Below are positions 9,268 through 17,659 of a stretch of 64,000 nt of DNA, piece after piece. The translations under genes and the position numbers were made by a program. The stretch spans positions 1 through 64,000 of the forward strand of contig JAVBMD010000013.1 in assembly GCA_031552825.1 (NCBI GenBank). Direction: 5' to 3'. This DNA comes from WQXF01 sp031552825. GTDB lineage: Bacteria; Bacillota; Clostridia; Christensenellales; Aristaeellaceae. How positions within the stretch are numbered: position 1 is the first letter of the stretch; each line of letters opens with the position of its first letter. Below the pieces are notes generated by a model. It was not told the DNA's origin, made no database searches, and was given only the letters and a program-made list of their open reading frames with translations.

Positions 9268-10242
9268 TCAGGTGGGGCGATGCGGCCCTTCGGCGATGAT
9301 CGCCGCGGCAGCGGCTGCGTTCGCTCCGTAGGGGTCGGCTAGGAGCGGAATGCTGGCGTAATATGTCTGCGGCGCGGGCTCGAAGAGCGCAAAGTTGCCA
9401 AAGCCGGTGTGGCTGATGTTTTCAAGCTTTACCTTCTTGATGCCGACGTCGACCGACTCGATGATGCCGTTGCGATCCCGCTTGTATTCATCGCGCACGT
9501 AGGGATCCATCACATAGATGTACTCCTTATCGTAGGAGCAGAGCACAACATAATGTCCGTTGGAACCGCTAAAGATTTGCGAGTTGCCGCTGCACAGGGC
9601 GATAGCCATTCCGCCACGATCCAATGTGCCGAGCACGCGGTCAAATTCCTTGGTCAGCTCATAGCTCAAGCCATACGCGTCTGCGATGGGCTGGAACAGA
9701 TTCTTGGAGGTGCCGCCATTGCCGCCGCTGCGGGTGCTGCGCACGCGATAGAGCTCATTGAACGAGTTGTTGCCCGTGGCGAAGTCGCCGATCGCCAAGG
9801 GGAGCACTTGCAAAAAATCCCGCCCGCTGACCAGCGTGGACTGAACATGCGCGGCATCCTTGCGGTGCTGATGGCAAAAATATTTGTTCACCGAGCAACT
9901 GCACAGCGTAAAGGTGCGCCCCTTCGCCGCCTGAAGCCCGAGCAGGTTCAGCCGATCGGCGGGCACCAGCGAAGCGACAACCATCGCCAGCGATGTGGGG
10001 TTGCAACCGCCATCGCCAAACACGCGCTGCGAATCCGAGCGGGAGGCCTCGTAGATCGTGCGCTGCCAAATCGGATCGTTCTGCGCATAGTACTGAAAGG
10101 GGCCGCTGCCGTTGGGCATATAGACTTGGCGCTGCAGCTCCGAATGCGTATACTCCTCCGGAACCTCCGCGAAGGAAACCGAACAGAGAAGCATGCTCGC
10201 AATCAGTGCAAAGCTGCAAAACATGATGTGCTTCCTCCGCAT
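9268..10242 (-). CDS. Exported C39-like papain-fold peptidase
   Basis: The product has 324 residues. AGGGG lies about ten bases before the ATG. The signal peptide has a hydrophobic core at about residues 6-23 and a likely cut after SFA (about residue 25). The segment GDGGCNPTSLAMV places a candidate nucleophile at Cys80, as in the C39_2 family (GCxxTS/ALAM). The later segment SNGHYVVLCSY gives the His, and the following VMDPY gives the Asp/Asn position. A CSCSVNKYFCHQH cluster at about residues 115-127 is unusual and might bind metal or form disulfides. It probably acts outside the cell on peptides or the wall; the substrate is unknown. It stands alone behind a long AT-rich leader. Confidence 0.82.
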   Translation of the reverse strand: MRRKHIMFCSFALIASMLLCSVSFAEVPEEYTHSELQRQVYMPNGSGPFQYYAQNDPIWQRTIYEASRSDSQRVFGDGGCNPTSLAMVVASLVPADRLNLLGLQAAKGRTFTLCSCSVNKYFCHQHRKDAAHVQSTLVSGRDFLQVLPLAIGDFATGNNSFNELYRVRSTRSGGNGGTSKNLFQPIADAYGLSYELTKEFDRVLGTLDRGGMAIALCSGNSQIFSGSNGHYVVLCSYDKEYIYVMDPYVRDEYKRDRNGIIESVDVGIKKVKLENISHTGFGNFALFEPAPQTYYASIPLLADPYGANAAAAAAIIAEGPHRPT

Positions 10243-10805
10243 GCGCGCTCACCCCTTCTTTTGTATCGACGCCTTAACAGCTCAGATTTATTCTTAATAT
10301 TTCTGCAATATTTTCGATATTCCTTCTTGGCATTCGACATTTTTCAAAAATATTTTTCCGTTTCGCTGAACCGACAGAAAATTGGCTTCTCTTCAGAAAA
10401 AGACCAAAAAACTCCGAATGCGATCCCTTTCGAGGCAAATATCATACATTTTTTCGCAAATATCCCTGATTTATCCGGTCTATTTCGCGATATATATCGA
10501 ATCTTTTAAATAATACTATATTCAGAATCAATATTCCTCCCAAATTGAAAGAAAAAATAATTTTTAATGTTTCAGAAATTTCTATCTGCAAAAACAGACT
10601 ATGCCTCATCTATAATATTCAAGCTTATTTCGACTTATTTCGCACTTTTCATCTCAAAACAATTTATTTGTATCGATATTTCTATCGTGCAATTTGAAAT
10701 TTAATTGATGATACATTCAAATGCACTTTCCGGAAATATACCTCTAAATCCGCACAAATCACTACTTATTGTGGTTATGAAAAAGATATATCCTAAATGT
10801 TGCGC
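10243..10805. other. Long AT-rich intergenic region
   Basis: About 560 bases with clearly lower GC than the surroundings and many A/T tracts. I find no credible coding sequence, RNA motif or inverted repeat of note. It must contain the promoter of the C39-like peptidase gene (minus strand), but no strong -35/-10 pair stands out. Confidence 0.6.
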
Positions 10806-10832
10806 AAAAAAAGGGCTCCGTCTCCGGAGCCC
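10806..10832 (-). terminator. Intrinsic terminator of the zinc peptidase gene
   Basis: GGGCTCCG (10813-10820) pairs with CGGAGCCC (10825-10832) around a four-base loop. On the minus strand this is followed by seven T residues. It lies 26 bases beyond the zinc peptidase stop codon. Confidence 0.9.
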
Positions 10833-10858
10833 GTAATGTATTTTCCTTCTTTATCCAA

Positions 10859-11548
10859 TCATTCTCTGCGGCGCGAACCGGAGGCGATCAGCAGCAAACG
10901 CGCCAGTTGCAGCAGCGCGGTCAGCGCCGAGGCGACATAGGTCATTGCGGCGGCGTTGAGCACCTTCTTCGCGCCCTGATTTTCCTCCGCCGTCAAAAAG
11001 CCGCCGCCCTCCAGCGCCAACAGCGCGCGGCGCGAAGCGTTGAACTCCACCGGCAGCGTAATCACCGAAAACAGCACCGCCGCCGCAAAGCAAAGAATGC
11101 CGATCCACACCAATGGCTGCCAAGAAAAGAGCAGCCCCAGAAAGAACAGGGGCATCGCGGCATTGGAGGTGATGCTGACCACCGGCACGATGGCAGTGCG
11201 CAGCCATAGCGGCCCGTATTCCTCCTGATGCTGCATCGCATGCCCAGCCTCGTGCGCGGCGATGCCCAGCGCGGCGATAGAGGTAGAATGATACACCCCG
11301 TCTGAAAGCCGCAGCACCTGATCGCGCGGATCGTAATGATCGGTCATCTGCCCGGCGATGTGCTCCACGCGCACATCATAGGCTCCACTTTGGCGCAGCA
11401 TCTGCTCCGCCATCTGCGCTGCGGTAATATGGGCGGCGGCCTGCACGCCGGAATACTTCGCATAGGTGCTGCGCACCCACGACGAGGCCGCCAACGACAA
11501 CAGCAGGCCGGGAATCATCAGCAACATCGTCCAGTCCCAATAATACAA
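10859..11548 (-). CDS. Membrane zinc metallopeptidase, YugP/DUF232 type
   Basis: The product has 229 residues, typical for the Zn_peptidase_2 family. A short N-terminal hydrophobic segment (residues 7-23) is followed by the catalytic HEAGHAMQHQ motif near residue 99. Hydrophobic segments at about 115-160 and near the C-terminus probably anchor the protein in the membrane. A NASRRALLAL segment with the family's conserved character follows. AAGGAGG lies about eleven bases before the ATG. The gene is followed by its own terminator. The physiological substrate is unknown; membrane-protein turnover is the usual guess for the family. Confidence 0.9.
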   Translation of the reverse strand: MYYWDWTMLLMIPGLLLSLAASSWVRSTYAKYSGVQAAAHITAAQMAEQMLRQSGAYDVRVEHIAGQMTDHYDPRDQVLRLSDGVYHSTSIAALGIAAHEAGHAMQHQEEYGPLWLRTAIVPVVSITSNAAMPLFFLGLLFSWQPLVWIGILCFAAAVLFSVITLPVEFNASRRALLALEGGGFLTAEENQGAKKVLNAAAMTYVASALTALLQLARLLLIASGSRRRE

Positions 11549-11682
11549 CCCTAACGCCTCCTTCGCTTTATGGGATGATTACAGCGTATCGCTTTTCGGC
11601 GGAACGCACAAGCCCCATCCGCTCAAATGTCGTTTACCGCGCCCCTATCCGGCCAATTCCACGCTCTCCGCCGCGCACCCGC

Positions 11683-13608
11683 TCAACACCCTTCCAACAG
11701 CACCCCGTCCAGCCCATCGAGCCGGAGGGTGAACACCCCGCCCACGGCGGCAATCCGCCGCCCGCTCGCATCCCGCAGCTCGGAACAGCCGATCGCGTGC
11801 ACCGGCAGGCAAATCTCCCGAAGCGCATCGGCGCGGTTTACCGCGCACACCGCCACGCCATCCTCGGCAGGCGCGCCGAAGGCATCAACGCCGCCGCTGA
11901 TGCGGCGCACCACCACCAACACCTCTTCGCAAGGCGCCAGCAGGGTGCTTACGCCCAGTTGGAGCACCTTGGAGGCTCTCCGCGCGGTCAGCTGCGCGCG
12001 GAAAAATTCCAGCTGCGCCTCGTCCTCGCGCCCCCAAGGATAGGTACCGCGGCAAAAAGGATCCGCCGCGCCCTCCACGCCCGCCTCATCGCCGTAGTAC
12101 ACGCAGGGCATGCCGGGCAACGCGGCGATCAGCCGCAGCATCAGCCGCACGCGCCGCCTCCCGACGGCGCGCTGCGCCGCGTCCAGCTTGAGCTCGGCGC
12201 GCTGCTCCCGGGGCAGCGATTCGCCATCGCACCCGGCCAACACATTGAGGATGCGCGCGCGGTCGTGGCTGCCCAGCAGGTTCATCAGCGAATAAAACAG
12301 CCCGGTCGGATAGTTCTCCTGCAACGCGTCGATGCGGCGCTTTACCGCCTGCGCATCGGCACGGCCGAGCAGAAAGGCGATCAATGCCTCTCGCAGCGGG
12401 TAGTTCATCACGCTATCCAGCGTATCGCCCAGCGCGTAGCTGCGCAATTCGCCGTAGGCCACTTTGTTGGAAGCGTCCTCCCACACCTCGCCCAGCACCG
12501 CCGCCTCGGCGCGCGCCGCCTTGGCCTGCCGCCGCAGCTCGCGCAAAAAGGGCATGGGTAGTTCGTCGGCCACGTCCAGCCGCCAGCCGGACGCGCCGCG
12601 CCGCAGCCAACCCGGTACGATGGCGCGTTCCCCGGTCAGCATGTAGCGCACGTATCCCGGCTCCTCCTCGCGCACCTCGGGCAGGGTGTGAAAACCCCAC
12701 CAGCTTACATAATCGTCGGGATGGCAACGAAAGGTGAACCAGCTATAGTATGGCGATTCCTTCGACTGATACGCGCCAAGCCCCGGGTAGCGCCCAAAGC
12801 GGTTAAAATAGCGGCTGTCCTCGCCCACGTGGGAGAACACGCCGTCCAGCATCACGCGGATGCCCCACTCGGCCGCATCGGCGCAGAGCGCTGAAAAGGC
12901 CGCCTCGTCGCCGAACATCGGGTCGATGCGCTCATAATCGCCGGTATCATACTTATGATTGCTGCGCGCCGCGAAGACCGGATTCAGGTATACCACCGTC
13001 ACGCCCAGCGACGCAAGATACGGCAGCTTGGCGCGCACGCCCGCAAGGTTGCCGCCAAAGAAGTCGGTGGCTTGGTTGTCGCCGTTATCCTGCAGGTGAA
13101 GCGCGGGCATCTCATACCAATCGGCGTGCAGCGCCACATCGTCCCGCGCGCGCAGCAGCGCGCCTGTCGGATCACCGTTATAAAACCGATCCACCATGAT
13201 CTGGTACATGACGCCCTCGCGCAGCCAGCGCGGCGGATCATAGGCCGGATCGTACACCGTAAGCTGATAAGAATCCTGCGTACCGGTGCAGCCGACGCCG
13301 CCCAAGTGGTCGTGCGCGTTGCCATAGTACAGGCGCTCCCCCGCCGCGTCCACCTCGAAGCGGTACCACAGCAGGCTCGGCACCTCCCCGGCGGGCAGCA
13401 GGGCTTCATAGCGCCGCTCCTCCCCTTCCCCGGCGACCAGCGCCATCGGGACGCGCTGCTCGGCATCGCCGCGCCATACGCGCAGGATTACGGCTTCCGG
13501 CGCGCCAACAGAGCGAACCGACAGGCGCAAGCGCGCCGCCGCGCCACAGGGCAGCGCGCCGGCAGGAAAGCGATACTCGGTATCTCGGCTATCGTGATAA
13601 AGCTGCAT
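11683..13608 (-). CDS. GH13 alpha-glucanase, neopullulanase/maltogenic amylase-like
   Basis: The product has 641 residues and no signal peptide, so it is probably cytosolic. A longer in-frame start (13722) would run through the promoter, whereas AGGAGG precedes the ATG at 13608, so I used 13608. An N-terminal beta-sandwich (about residues 1-110) resembles CBM34/48. The GH13 barrel follows: MYQIMVDRFYNGD (near 135), NPVFAARSNHKYDT, DGVFSHVG, GWRLDVADE (nucleophile Asp near 341), LGEVWED (acid Glu near 373) and GSHDRAR (transition-state Asp near 446). The last 80-100 residues form the usual C-terminal beta domain. It probably degrades maltodextrins or cyclodextrins taken up by an importer. It lies downstream of a sugar-binding protein gene but behind that gene's terminator, with its own likely promoter. 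Confidence 0.92.
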   Translation of the reverse strand: MQLYHDSRDTEYRFPAGALPCGAAARLRLSVRSVGAPEAVILRVWRGDAEQRVPMALVAGEGEERRYEALLPAGEVPSLLWYRFEVDAAGERLYYGNAHDHLGGVGCTGTQDSYQLTVYDPAYDPPRWLREGVMYQIMVDRFYNGDPTGALLRARDDVALHADWYEMPALHLQDNGDNQATDFFGGNLAGVRAKLPYLASLGVTVVYLNPVFAARSNHKYDTGDYERIDPMFGDEAAFSALCADAAEWGIRVMLDGVFSHVGEDSRYFNRFGRYPGLGAYQSKESPYYSWFTFRCHPDDYVSWWGFHTLPEVREEEPGYVRYMLTGERAIVPGWLRRGASGWRLDVADELPMPFLRELRRQAKAARAEAAVLGEVWEDASNKVAYGELRSYALGDTLDSVMNYPLREALIAFLLGRADAQAVKRRIDALQENYPTGLFYSLMNLLGSHDRARILNVLAGCDGESLPREQRAELKLDAAQRAVGRRRVRLMLRLIAALPGMPCVYYGDEAGVEGAADPFCRGTYPWGREDEAQLEFFRAQLTARRASKVLQLGVSTLLAPCEEVLVVVRRISGGVDAFGAPAEDGVAVCAVNRADALREICLPVHAIGCSELRDASGRRIAAVGGVFTLRLDGLDGVLLEGC

Positions 13609-13644
13609 GCATCCTCCTGATTGGTGCTGATAAATTCGGTTTTG

Positions 13645-13674
13645 AGTATAGCATAGCGCGGGCAAGGCGCGCAA
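13645..13674 (-). promoter_or_regulatory. Putative promoter of the GH13 gene
   Basis: On the minus strand, TTGCGC (13674-13669), an 18-bp spacer and TATACT (13650-13645). It begins directly beyond the terminator of the upstream operon and is followed by AGGAGG and the start codon. Confidence 0.5.
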
Positions 13675-13680
13675 CCGCGC

Positions 13681-13710
13681 AAAAAAGCCGCCTCCCGAAG
13701 GAAAGCGGCT
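13681..13710 (-). terminator. Intrinsic terminator after the sugar-binding protein gene
   Basis: On the minus strand AGCCGC and GCGGCT pair around a loop of about 13 bases and are followed by six T residues. It ends the FHA/FtsW/PBP/binding-protein operon. Confidence 0.8.
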
Positions 13711-13731
13711 CCATAAAAGCATCCGATTCGG

Positions 13732-14937
13732 TTATTGCTGCGCGAAAGCGCCGCGATCCATCAGGTCGCGCAACAGCGCAGCGGGATCAACGCTGCCATC
13801 GGCGATGCCCGGCACCGCCTTGAACCAAGCCTCGCGCGCCTCGGGCGTCATCGCGTCGGCGATCGGCGGGCACAAGCCGCGCAGGTTGTCGACCATATAA
13901 TTGTAGGAATCGCGCAGCGTATCGCCAAAGGCATAGCTGAGCTGACTCTGCATCTCCGGCGTGGTTAGCGCCTTCATCAGCTGCACGACGGCATCGCGGC
14001 GCTGCGGATCCTCCCACGCGGCGCGGGAGATGTAGAAGCCCATCGTCATATCCCCGGCGGAAACGGCGTATTCCGCGCCCTGCCCATAGACCGGAAAGGG
14101 GATCATGTAGGTGCTGTCCCAGCTCTCCTGCGGGATGGTGGCGGCGAACCAACTGCCGTCGACCATCATCGCGGCCTCCTTCTCGCGGAACAAGCGCGCC
14201 GCGTCCTCCTGCGTGGTTTGGTTGACGTTGGCCGGGAACGCGCCTAACTCATACAGGCGGCGGATCAGCCCCATGCCGTTCGCCCAAGACTGCGGCAGGC
14301 TGCCGGAGTTTGCCGGACGGGCGATATAGTCCGAGGGCGTGCCGCTGGCCAGAATCGATACCTCGACCAGGCCATTGGGATAATCCGAAAGCGAGGCGGC
14401 CATCGGCGCGATGCCAACCTGCTTAAACTTGGCGATAGCAGCCTCCAGCTTGTTCCAATCGGTGGGCAGCTCTACGCCGTGCAATTCAAATAGATCGCGG
14501 TTGATGAACAGCCCGGTAAAATATCCGGTGACCGGCGCGGCGTACGCATGCCCGTCACGCTCGGCCACCAGCGCGCTGACGGTGATGCCCGCATCGGGAT
14601 AGGCGGCGCGCACCTCATCCATCGGCACGACGTTGGGCAGGATCTTCGCCGAAGCGGCGTCGGTGGTGTAATAATACACCAAGTCCAAGCCGCCGGAGGT
14701 CAGGTCGTTCTCCACCATTTTGCGCCACATCTCATCGGGCAAACCGGTGTAGTTATCCTCAATGGTGTTACCGGTCGCCTGCTCGTAGGCAACCAGCGCG
14801 TCGGTATAGGCCTGCGCGACGCTCTCCACATCAAAGAAGTTGGAGGTGGTGCGCAACGTTATGCCCGCCGCAAAGCCACACAGAGGCAGCGCGAGGATCA
14901 TCATCAGTACCATTGCAAGCGTCAGGGCTTTTTTCAT
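13732..14937 (-). CDS. Secreted sugar-binding protein (ABC transporter family 1), orphan
   Basis: The product has 401 residues. AGGAGG precedes the ATG well. The signal peptide ends near GFAAG. A cysteine occurs as ALPLCG but lacks the usual small residues of a lipobox, so lipid attachment is doubtful. The mature part has the fold signatures of MalE/MsmE-like proteins, for example YEQATGNTIEDNY, LPTDWNKLEAA and LFREKEAAMMVDGSW. It is clearly paralogous to the binding protein at 29144-30355. No permease or ATPase gene adjoins it. It starts 38 bases after the PBP stop and so belongs to the wall-synthesis operon, an odd context. It might serve the distant permeases or act as a sensor; this is inference. 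Confidence 0.9.
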   Translation of the reverse strand: MKKALTLAMVLMMILALPLCGFAAGITLRTTSNFFDVESVAQAYTDALVAYEQATGNTIEDNYTGLPDEMWRKMVENDLTSGGLDLVYYYTTDAASAKILPNVVPMDEVRAAYPDAGITVSALVAERDGHAYAAPVTGYFTGLFINRDLFELHGVELPTDWNKLEAAIAKFKQVGIAPMAASLSDYPNGLVEVSILASGTPSDYIARPANSGSLPQSWANGMGLIRRLYELGAFPANVNQTTQEDAARLFREKEAAMMVDGSWFAATIPQESWDSTYMIPFPVYGQGAEYAVSAGDMTMGFYISRAAWEDPQRRDAVVQLMKALTTPEMQSQLSYAFGDTLRDSYNYMVDNLRGLCPPIADAMTPEAREAWFKAVPGIADGSVDPAALLRDLMDRGAFAQQ

Positions 14938-14975
14938 ACCGAATTCCTCCTTTTATTCCAACCACCGCGCCGTGG

Positions 14976-16382
14976 CTACAGCCCCAGCGAAATGGCCTTG
15001 GTCAAGAATTTTTTTGCCAGCGGCGCGGCGACTTGGCCGCCGGAGCCGCTGCGCTCCACGATCACCGCGATGGCCAGCGGATGCTGCGGGTCATCGACGA
15101 AGCCCACGTACCACGCGTGGGGCTGGATGGTTTTATCGTTAACAGCCTCGGCGCTGCCGGTCTTTCCGCCGACGCGCAGGCCGCTCATGCGCGCGCCGCC
15201 GCCGGTGCCGGTTTGCACCACGCTAATCATGTCCTCATACAAGATGGCCGCCACTTCCGGCGACATCGCGCGGCGATACACCTTCGCGCCTGTAAGCAGG
15301 CGGCGCTGCCCTTGGGGTCCGGTAACGCGCAGGATGAGCCGGGGCTCCATCATCACGCCGCCGTTGGCGACGCTGGCGGCGGTCATCGCCATATGCAGCG
15401 GCGTCACCAGCACGCGCCCCTGGCCGATGCCCGACCAAGCCAAATCGTCCTCCGAAAGGTTGTCGGCAGGGTACTCGGAGTTGTACACCACCATATCCCG
15501 GAACAGAAAGTTATCGCCGACGCCGAATTCCTGCGCCTCATCGCTCATTTTTTTATAACCCAGCTCGCGAGTAAGGCCCGCGAAGGTTACGTTGCAGCTC
15601 TTCGCAAAGGCGTCCTGCAGGCTCATGACGCCGTGAACATTGTTGCCGGCATCGGTCACCACCGACTTCTCCACCTGCAATCTGCCGGTACACTCGTATT
15701 GCCGCGCCTGCGCGTCCGGCAGATTGTTGAGCACGGCGGCCAAGGTTACGATTTTAAACGTGGAGCCCGGCGGGTACCTGCCCTGCGTTGCGCGGTTCAG
15801 CAGCGGGCTGCCCTCGGCCTGCTTGGCGGCCTCGATGCCCACCGGATCAAAGTCCGGCTTGGAGACCATCGCATAGATATCCCCGGTGCGGTAGTTGAGG
15901 ATCACCACCGCGCCCGATTGCCCCTTGGGGAACCCCTCGGAGATGTAGGTGTTGAGCTGCGCGCTGAGGGTAAGCTGAATATCGTCGCCGCGCCGCTCTC
16001 CGCCCTGAAACAGCTGCACGATCCGTTCGGCGATGTTGGCTTTGAACCCGAGCAGATACTGCGCATGAAAGGTCTCCACGCCGTTGGCGACGTTGCCGCC
16101 GTTGTCGCCGATCACGTGGGACACGGCGCGCCGGGTATCGCCGCTTTGCGCGTAGTGGCGCGCGCCCGCGTCGTCGGTATAGGCCAGCAGGGTTCCTTCC
16201 CGGTCGGTAACCGAGCCGGTGCGTACCACCTGCTTTTGCGAACTTAGCCGCGGATTGTACGGGTTGGCGAACCAACGCCCGCCGAAGAAATAGACCGAAT
16301 ACGAAAAATACACGCCGAAACCGATAAACAAGCACAGCAGCAGCGCGGCCAGCATGCGGATATTGCGCCGGATCTCCTTCAC
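14976..16382 (-). CDS. Class B penicillin-binding protein, PbpA/FtsI type
   Basis: The product has 468 residues. The same frame is open further upstream inside the FtsW/RodA gene, but the true start is most likely the GTG at 16382, which overlaps the FtsW stop as GTGA and leads into the usual N-terminal membrane helix (LAALLLCLFIGFGVYF). A short dimerisation region precedes the transpeptidase domain. Its three motifs are present: PPGSTFK (Ser near 205), KSCN as the SxN motif (near 261) and GGKTGSAE (near 404). There is no glycosyltransferase domain. It makes peptidoglycan cross-links as partner of the FtsW/RodA polymerase encoded just upstream. The same FHA/FtsW-RodA/PbpA arrangement is known from Actinobacteria and many Clostridia. 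Confidence 0.93.
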   Translation of the reverse strand: MKEIRRNIRMLAALLLCLFIGFGVYFSYSVYFFGGRWFANPYNPRLSSQKQVVRTGSVTDREGTLLAYTDDAGARHYAQSGDTRRAVSHVIGDNGGNVANGVETFHAQYLLGFKANIAERIVQLFQGGERRGDDIQLTLSAQLNTYISEGFPKGQSGAVVILNYRTGDIYAMVSKPDFDPVGIEAAKQAEGSPLLNRATQGRYPPGSTFKIVTLAAVLNNLPDAQARQYECTGRLQVEKSVVTDAGNNVHGVMSLQDAFAKSCNVTFAGLTRELGYKKMSDEAQEFGVGDNFLFRDMVVYNSEYPADNLSEDDLAWSGIGQGRVLVTPLHMAMTAASVANGGVMMEPRLILRVTGPQGQRRLLTGAKVYRRAMSPEVAAILYEDMISVVQTGTGGGARMSGLRVGGKTGSAEAVNDKTIQPHAWYVGFVDDPQHPLAIAVIVERSGSGGQVAAPLAKKFLTKAISLGL

Positions 16383-17659
16383 GCCAGCTTCACCCCCTCC
16401 GCCGCCTCCAAGATGCTGGCGTCGCGCTCGGCATCCACCTCGATGCGGGAGGCCACCCCCTGCAAGAAGCCGATCAGCCCCATGCACGAAAGCAGCGAGG
16501 TACCGCCGTAGCTGATGAAGGGCATGGTGATGCCGGTCAGCGGGATCATCTTGATGACACCGGCGATGATGACGAAGGTTTGCACGCCCAGCAGCATCGT
16601 GCAGCCGAAGGCCAGCAGCGCATAGAAGGACTGGCGCGCGCGCAGCGCGATGGAAAACCCACGAATCAGCAACACGATGTACGCCAAGATGACGCACAGG
16701 CCGAAAATAATGCCGAACTGCTCGCAAATCACCGCAAACACAAAATCGGTATGGTAGGCCGGAATGGTACGGGGCAGGCCCAAACCCAGGCCCAAGCCGA
16801 ACAGGCCGCCGGAGCCGATGGCCATCAGCGCCTGGATGATCTGGTACCCCTTGCCCAGCGCGTCCGCCCAAGGATTGCGCCAGATGGCCACGCGCACCTT
16901 GACGTGGCTAAAGGACAGATACCCTGCCACCGCCGCCGCCACGCCGCCGCCCAGCCCAAGCACCGTGAGCATCACATTGCTGGTCGCGACGAAATATACC
17001 GACAGCGTCGTCAGATAGTACATCAGCGCGGTACCCAAATCGCGCTGCACAAACAAAATGCCGAGGCAGCCGATGACAAACATCGCGGCGGGCAGGATGC
17101 CGCGCAAACCGCGCCGCGTGGAGAAAAACCATGCCAGCACGATGACCAGCGCCAGCTTCACCACCTCGGAAGGCTGAAACATGCCGATCCATGGCAGGGA
17201 AACCCAGATCTTTGCGCCATTGTTCCACTGCCCGATGGCGATCGGCAGCGCAAGCAAACCGATACAGGCAGGCATCATGAGCCAGCAAAGCGCGCGCCAG
17301 CTGCGCACCAACCGCACCAGCACAACGCCGATCATCATCACGGCAAAGCCCAGCGCATAGAACTGCGCCTGACGGATGCCGGTTTCCGGCGCCACACAGT
17401 AGAGGATGACGATACCCACCCCGCAAAGGAAGTTGGTCAACGCCATCAGCAGGCGGTCTAGCGGAAACAGCTTCGGCAACAGCATGGTGGAAACCCAGCA
17501 AAGCACCGGCAAACAGCCCGCCAAAACCAGCGCCTCAAGGTTGATCGACGGCGGCTTGACGGCGATGAGCAGCAGCGCGCTGAACTCAAACAGCACGATG
17601 GCGCTGACCAGCAGCCGAATGGGGTTCCGCGCGCGCTCCCTTCGCGCCAATGGCTTCAC
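16379..17659 (-). CDS. FtsW/RodA/SpoVE-family peptidoglycan glycosyltransferase
   Basis: The product has up to 426 residues with about ten membrane helices. The family's C-terminal signature is present: PLTGITMPFISYGGTSLL, followed by a last helix and a short acidic tail. GTG at 17659 overlaps the FHA stop as GTGA, but GGAGG is then almost adjacent. A TTG three codons later (17650) has better spacing from GGAGG, so either may be used. SEDS-family proteins polymerise glycan strands from lipid II together with a class B PBP, here the next gene, whose start overlaps this stop. The tight overlaps suggest translational coupling and fixed stoichiometry. Which of FtsW, RodA or SpoVE it replaces cannot be told from the sequence alone. 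Confidence 0.93.
   Translation of the reverse strand: MKPLARRERARNPIRLLVSAIVLFEFSALLLIAVKPPSINLEALVLAGCLPVLCWVSTMLLPKLFPLDRLLMALTNFLCGVGIVILYCVAPETGIRQAQFYALGFAVMMIGVVLVRLVRSWRALCWLMMPACIGLLALPIAIGQWNNGAKIWVSLPWIGMFQPSEVVKLALVIVLAWFFSTRRGLRGILPAAMFVIGCLGILFVQRDLGTALMYYLTTLSVYFVATSNVMLTVLGLGGGVAAAVAGYLSFSHVKVRVAIWRNPWADALGKGYQIIQALMAIGSGGLFGLGLGLGLPRTIPAYHTDFVFAVICEQFGIIFGLCVILAYIVLLIRGFSIALRARQSFYALLAFGCTMLLGVQTFVIIAGVIKMIPLTGITMPFISYGGTSLLSCMGLIGFLQGVASRIEVDAERDASILEAAEGVKLA

Noticed and set aside
14850..14937. Lipobox in the binding protein at 13732-14937
   Set aside because: The cysteine context is LPLCG, without the small residues normally required at -1 and -3, and the signal region has a better ordinary cleavage site after it.
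16383..16871. N-terminal extension of the PBP frame into the FtsW/RodA gene
   Set aside because: The extra residues are an out-of-frame reading of the FtsW/RodA gene. The GTG at 16382, overlapping the FtsW stop and followed by a membrane helix, is the plausible start.
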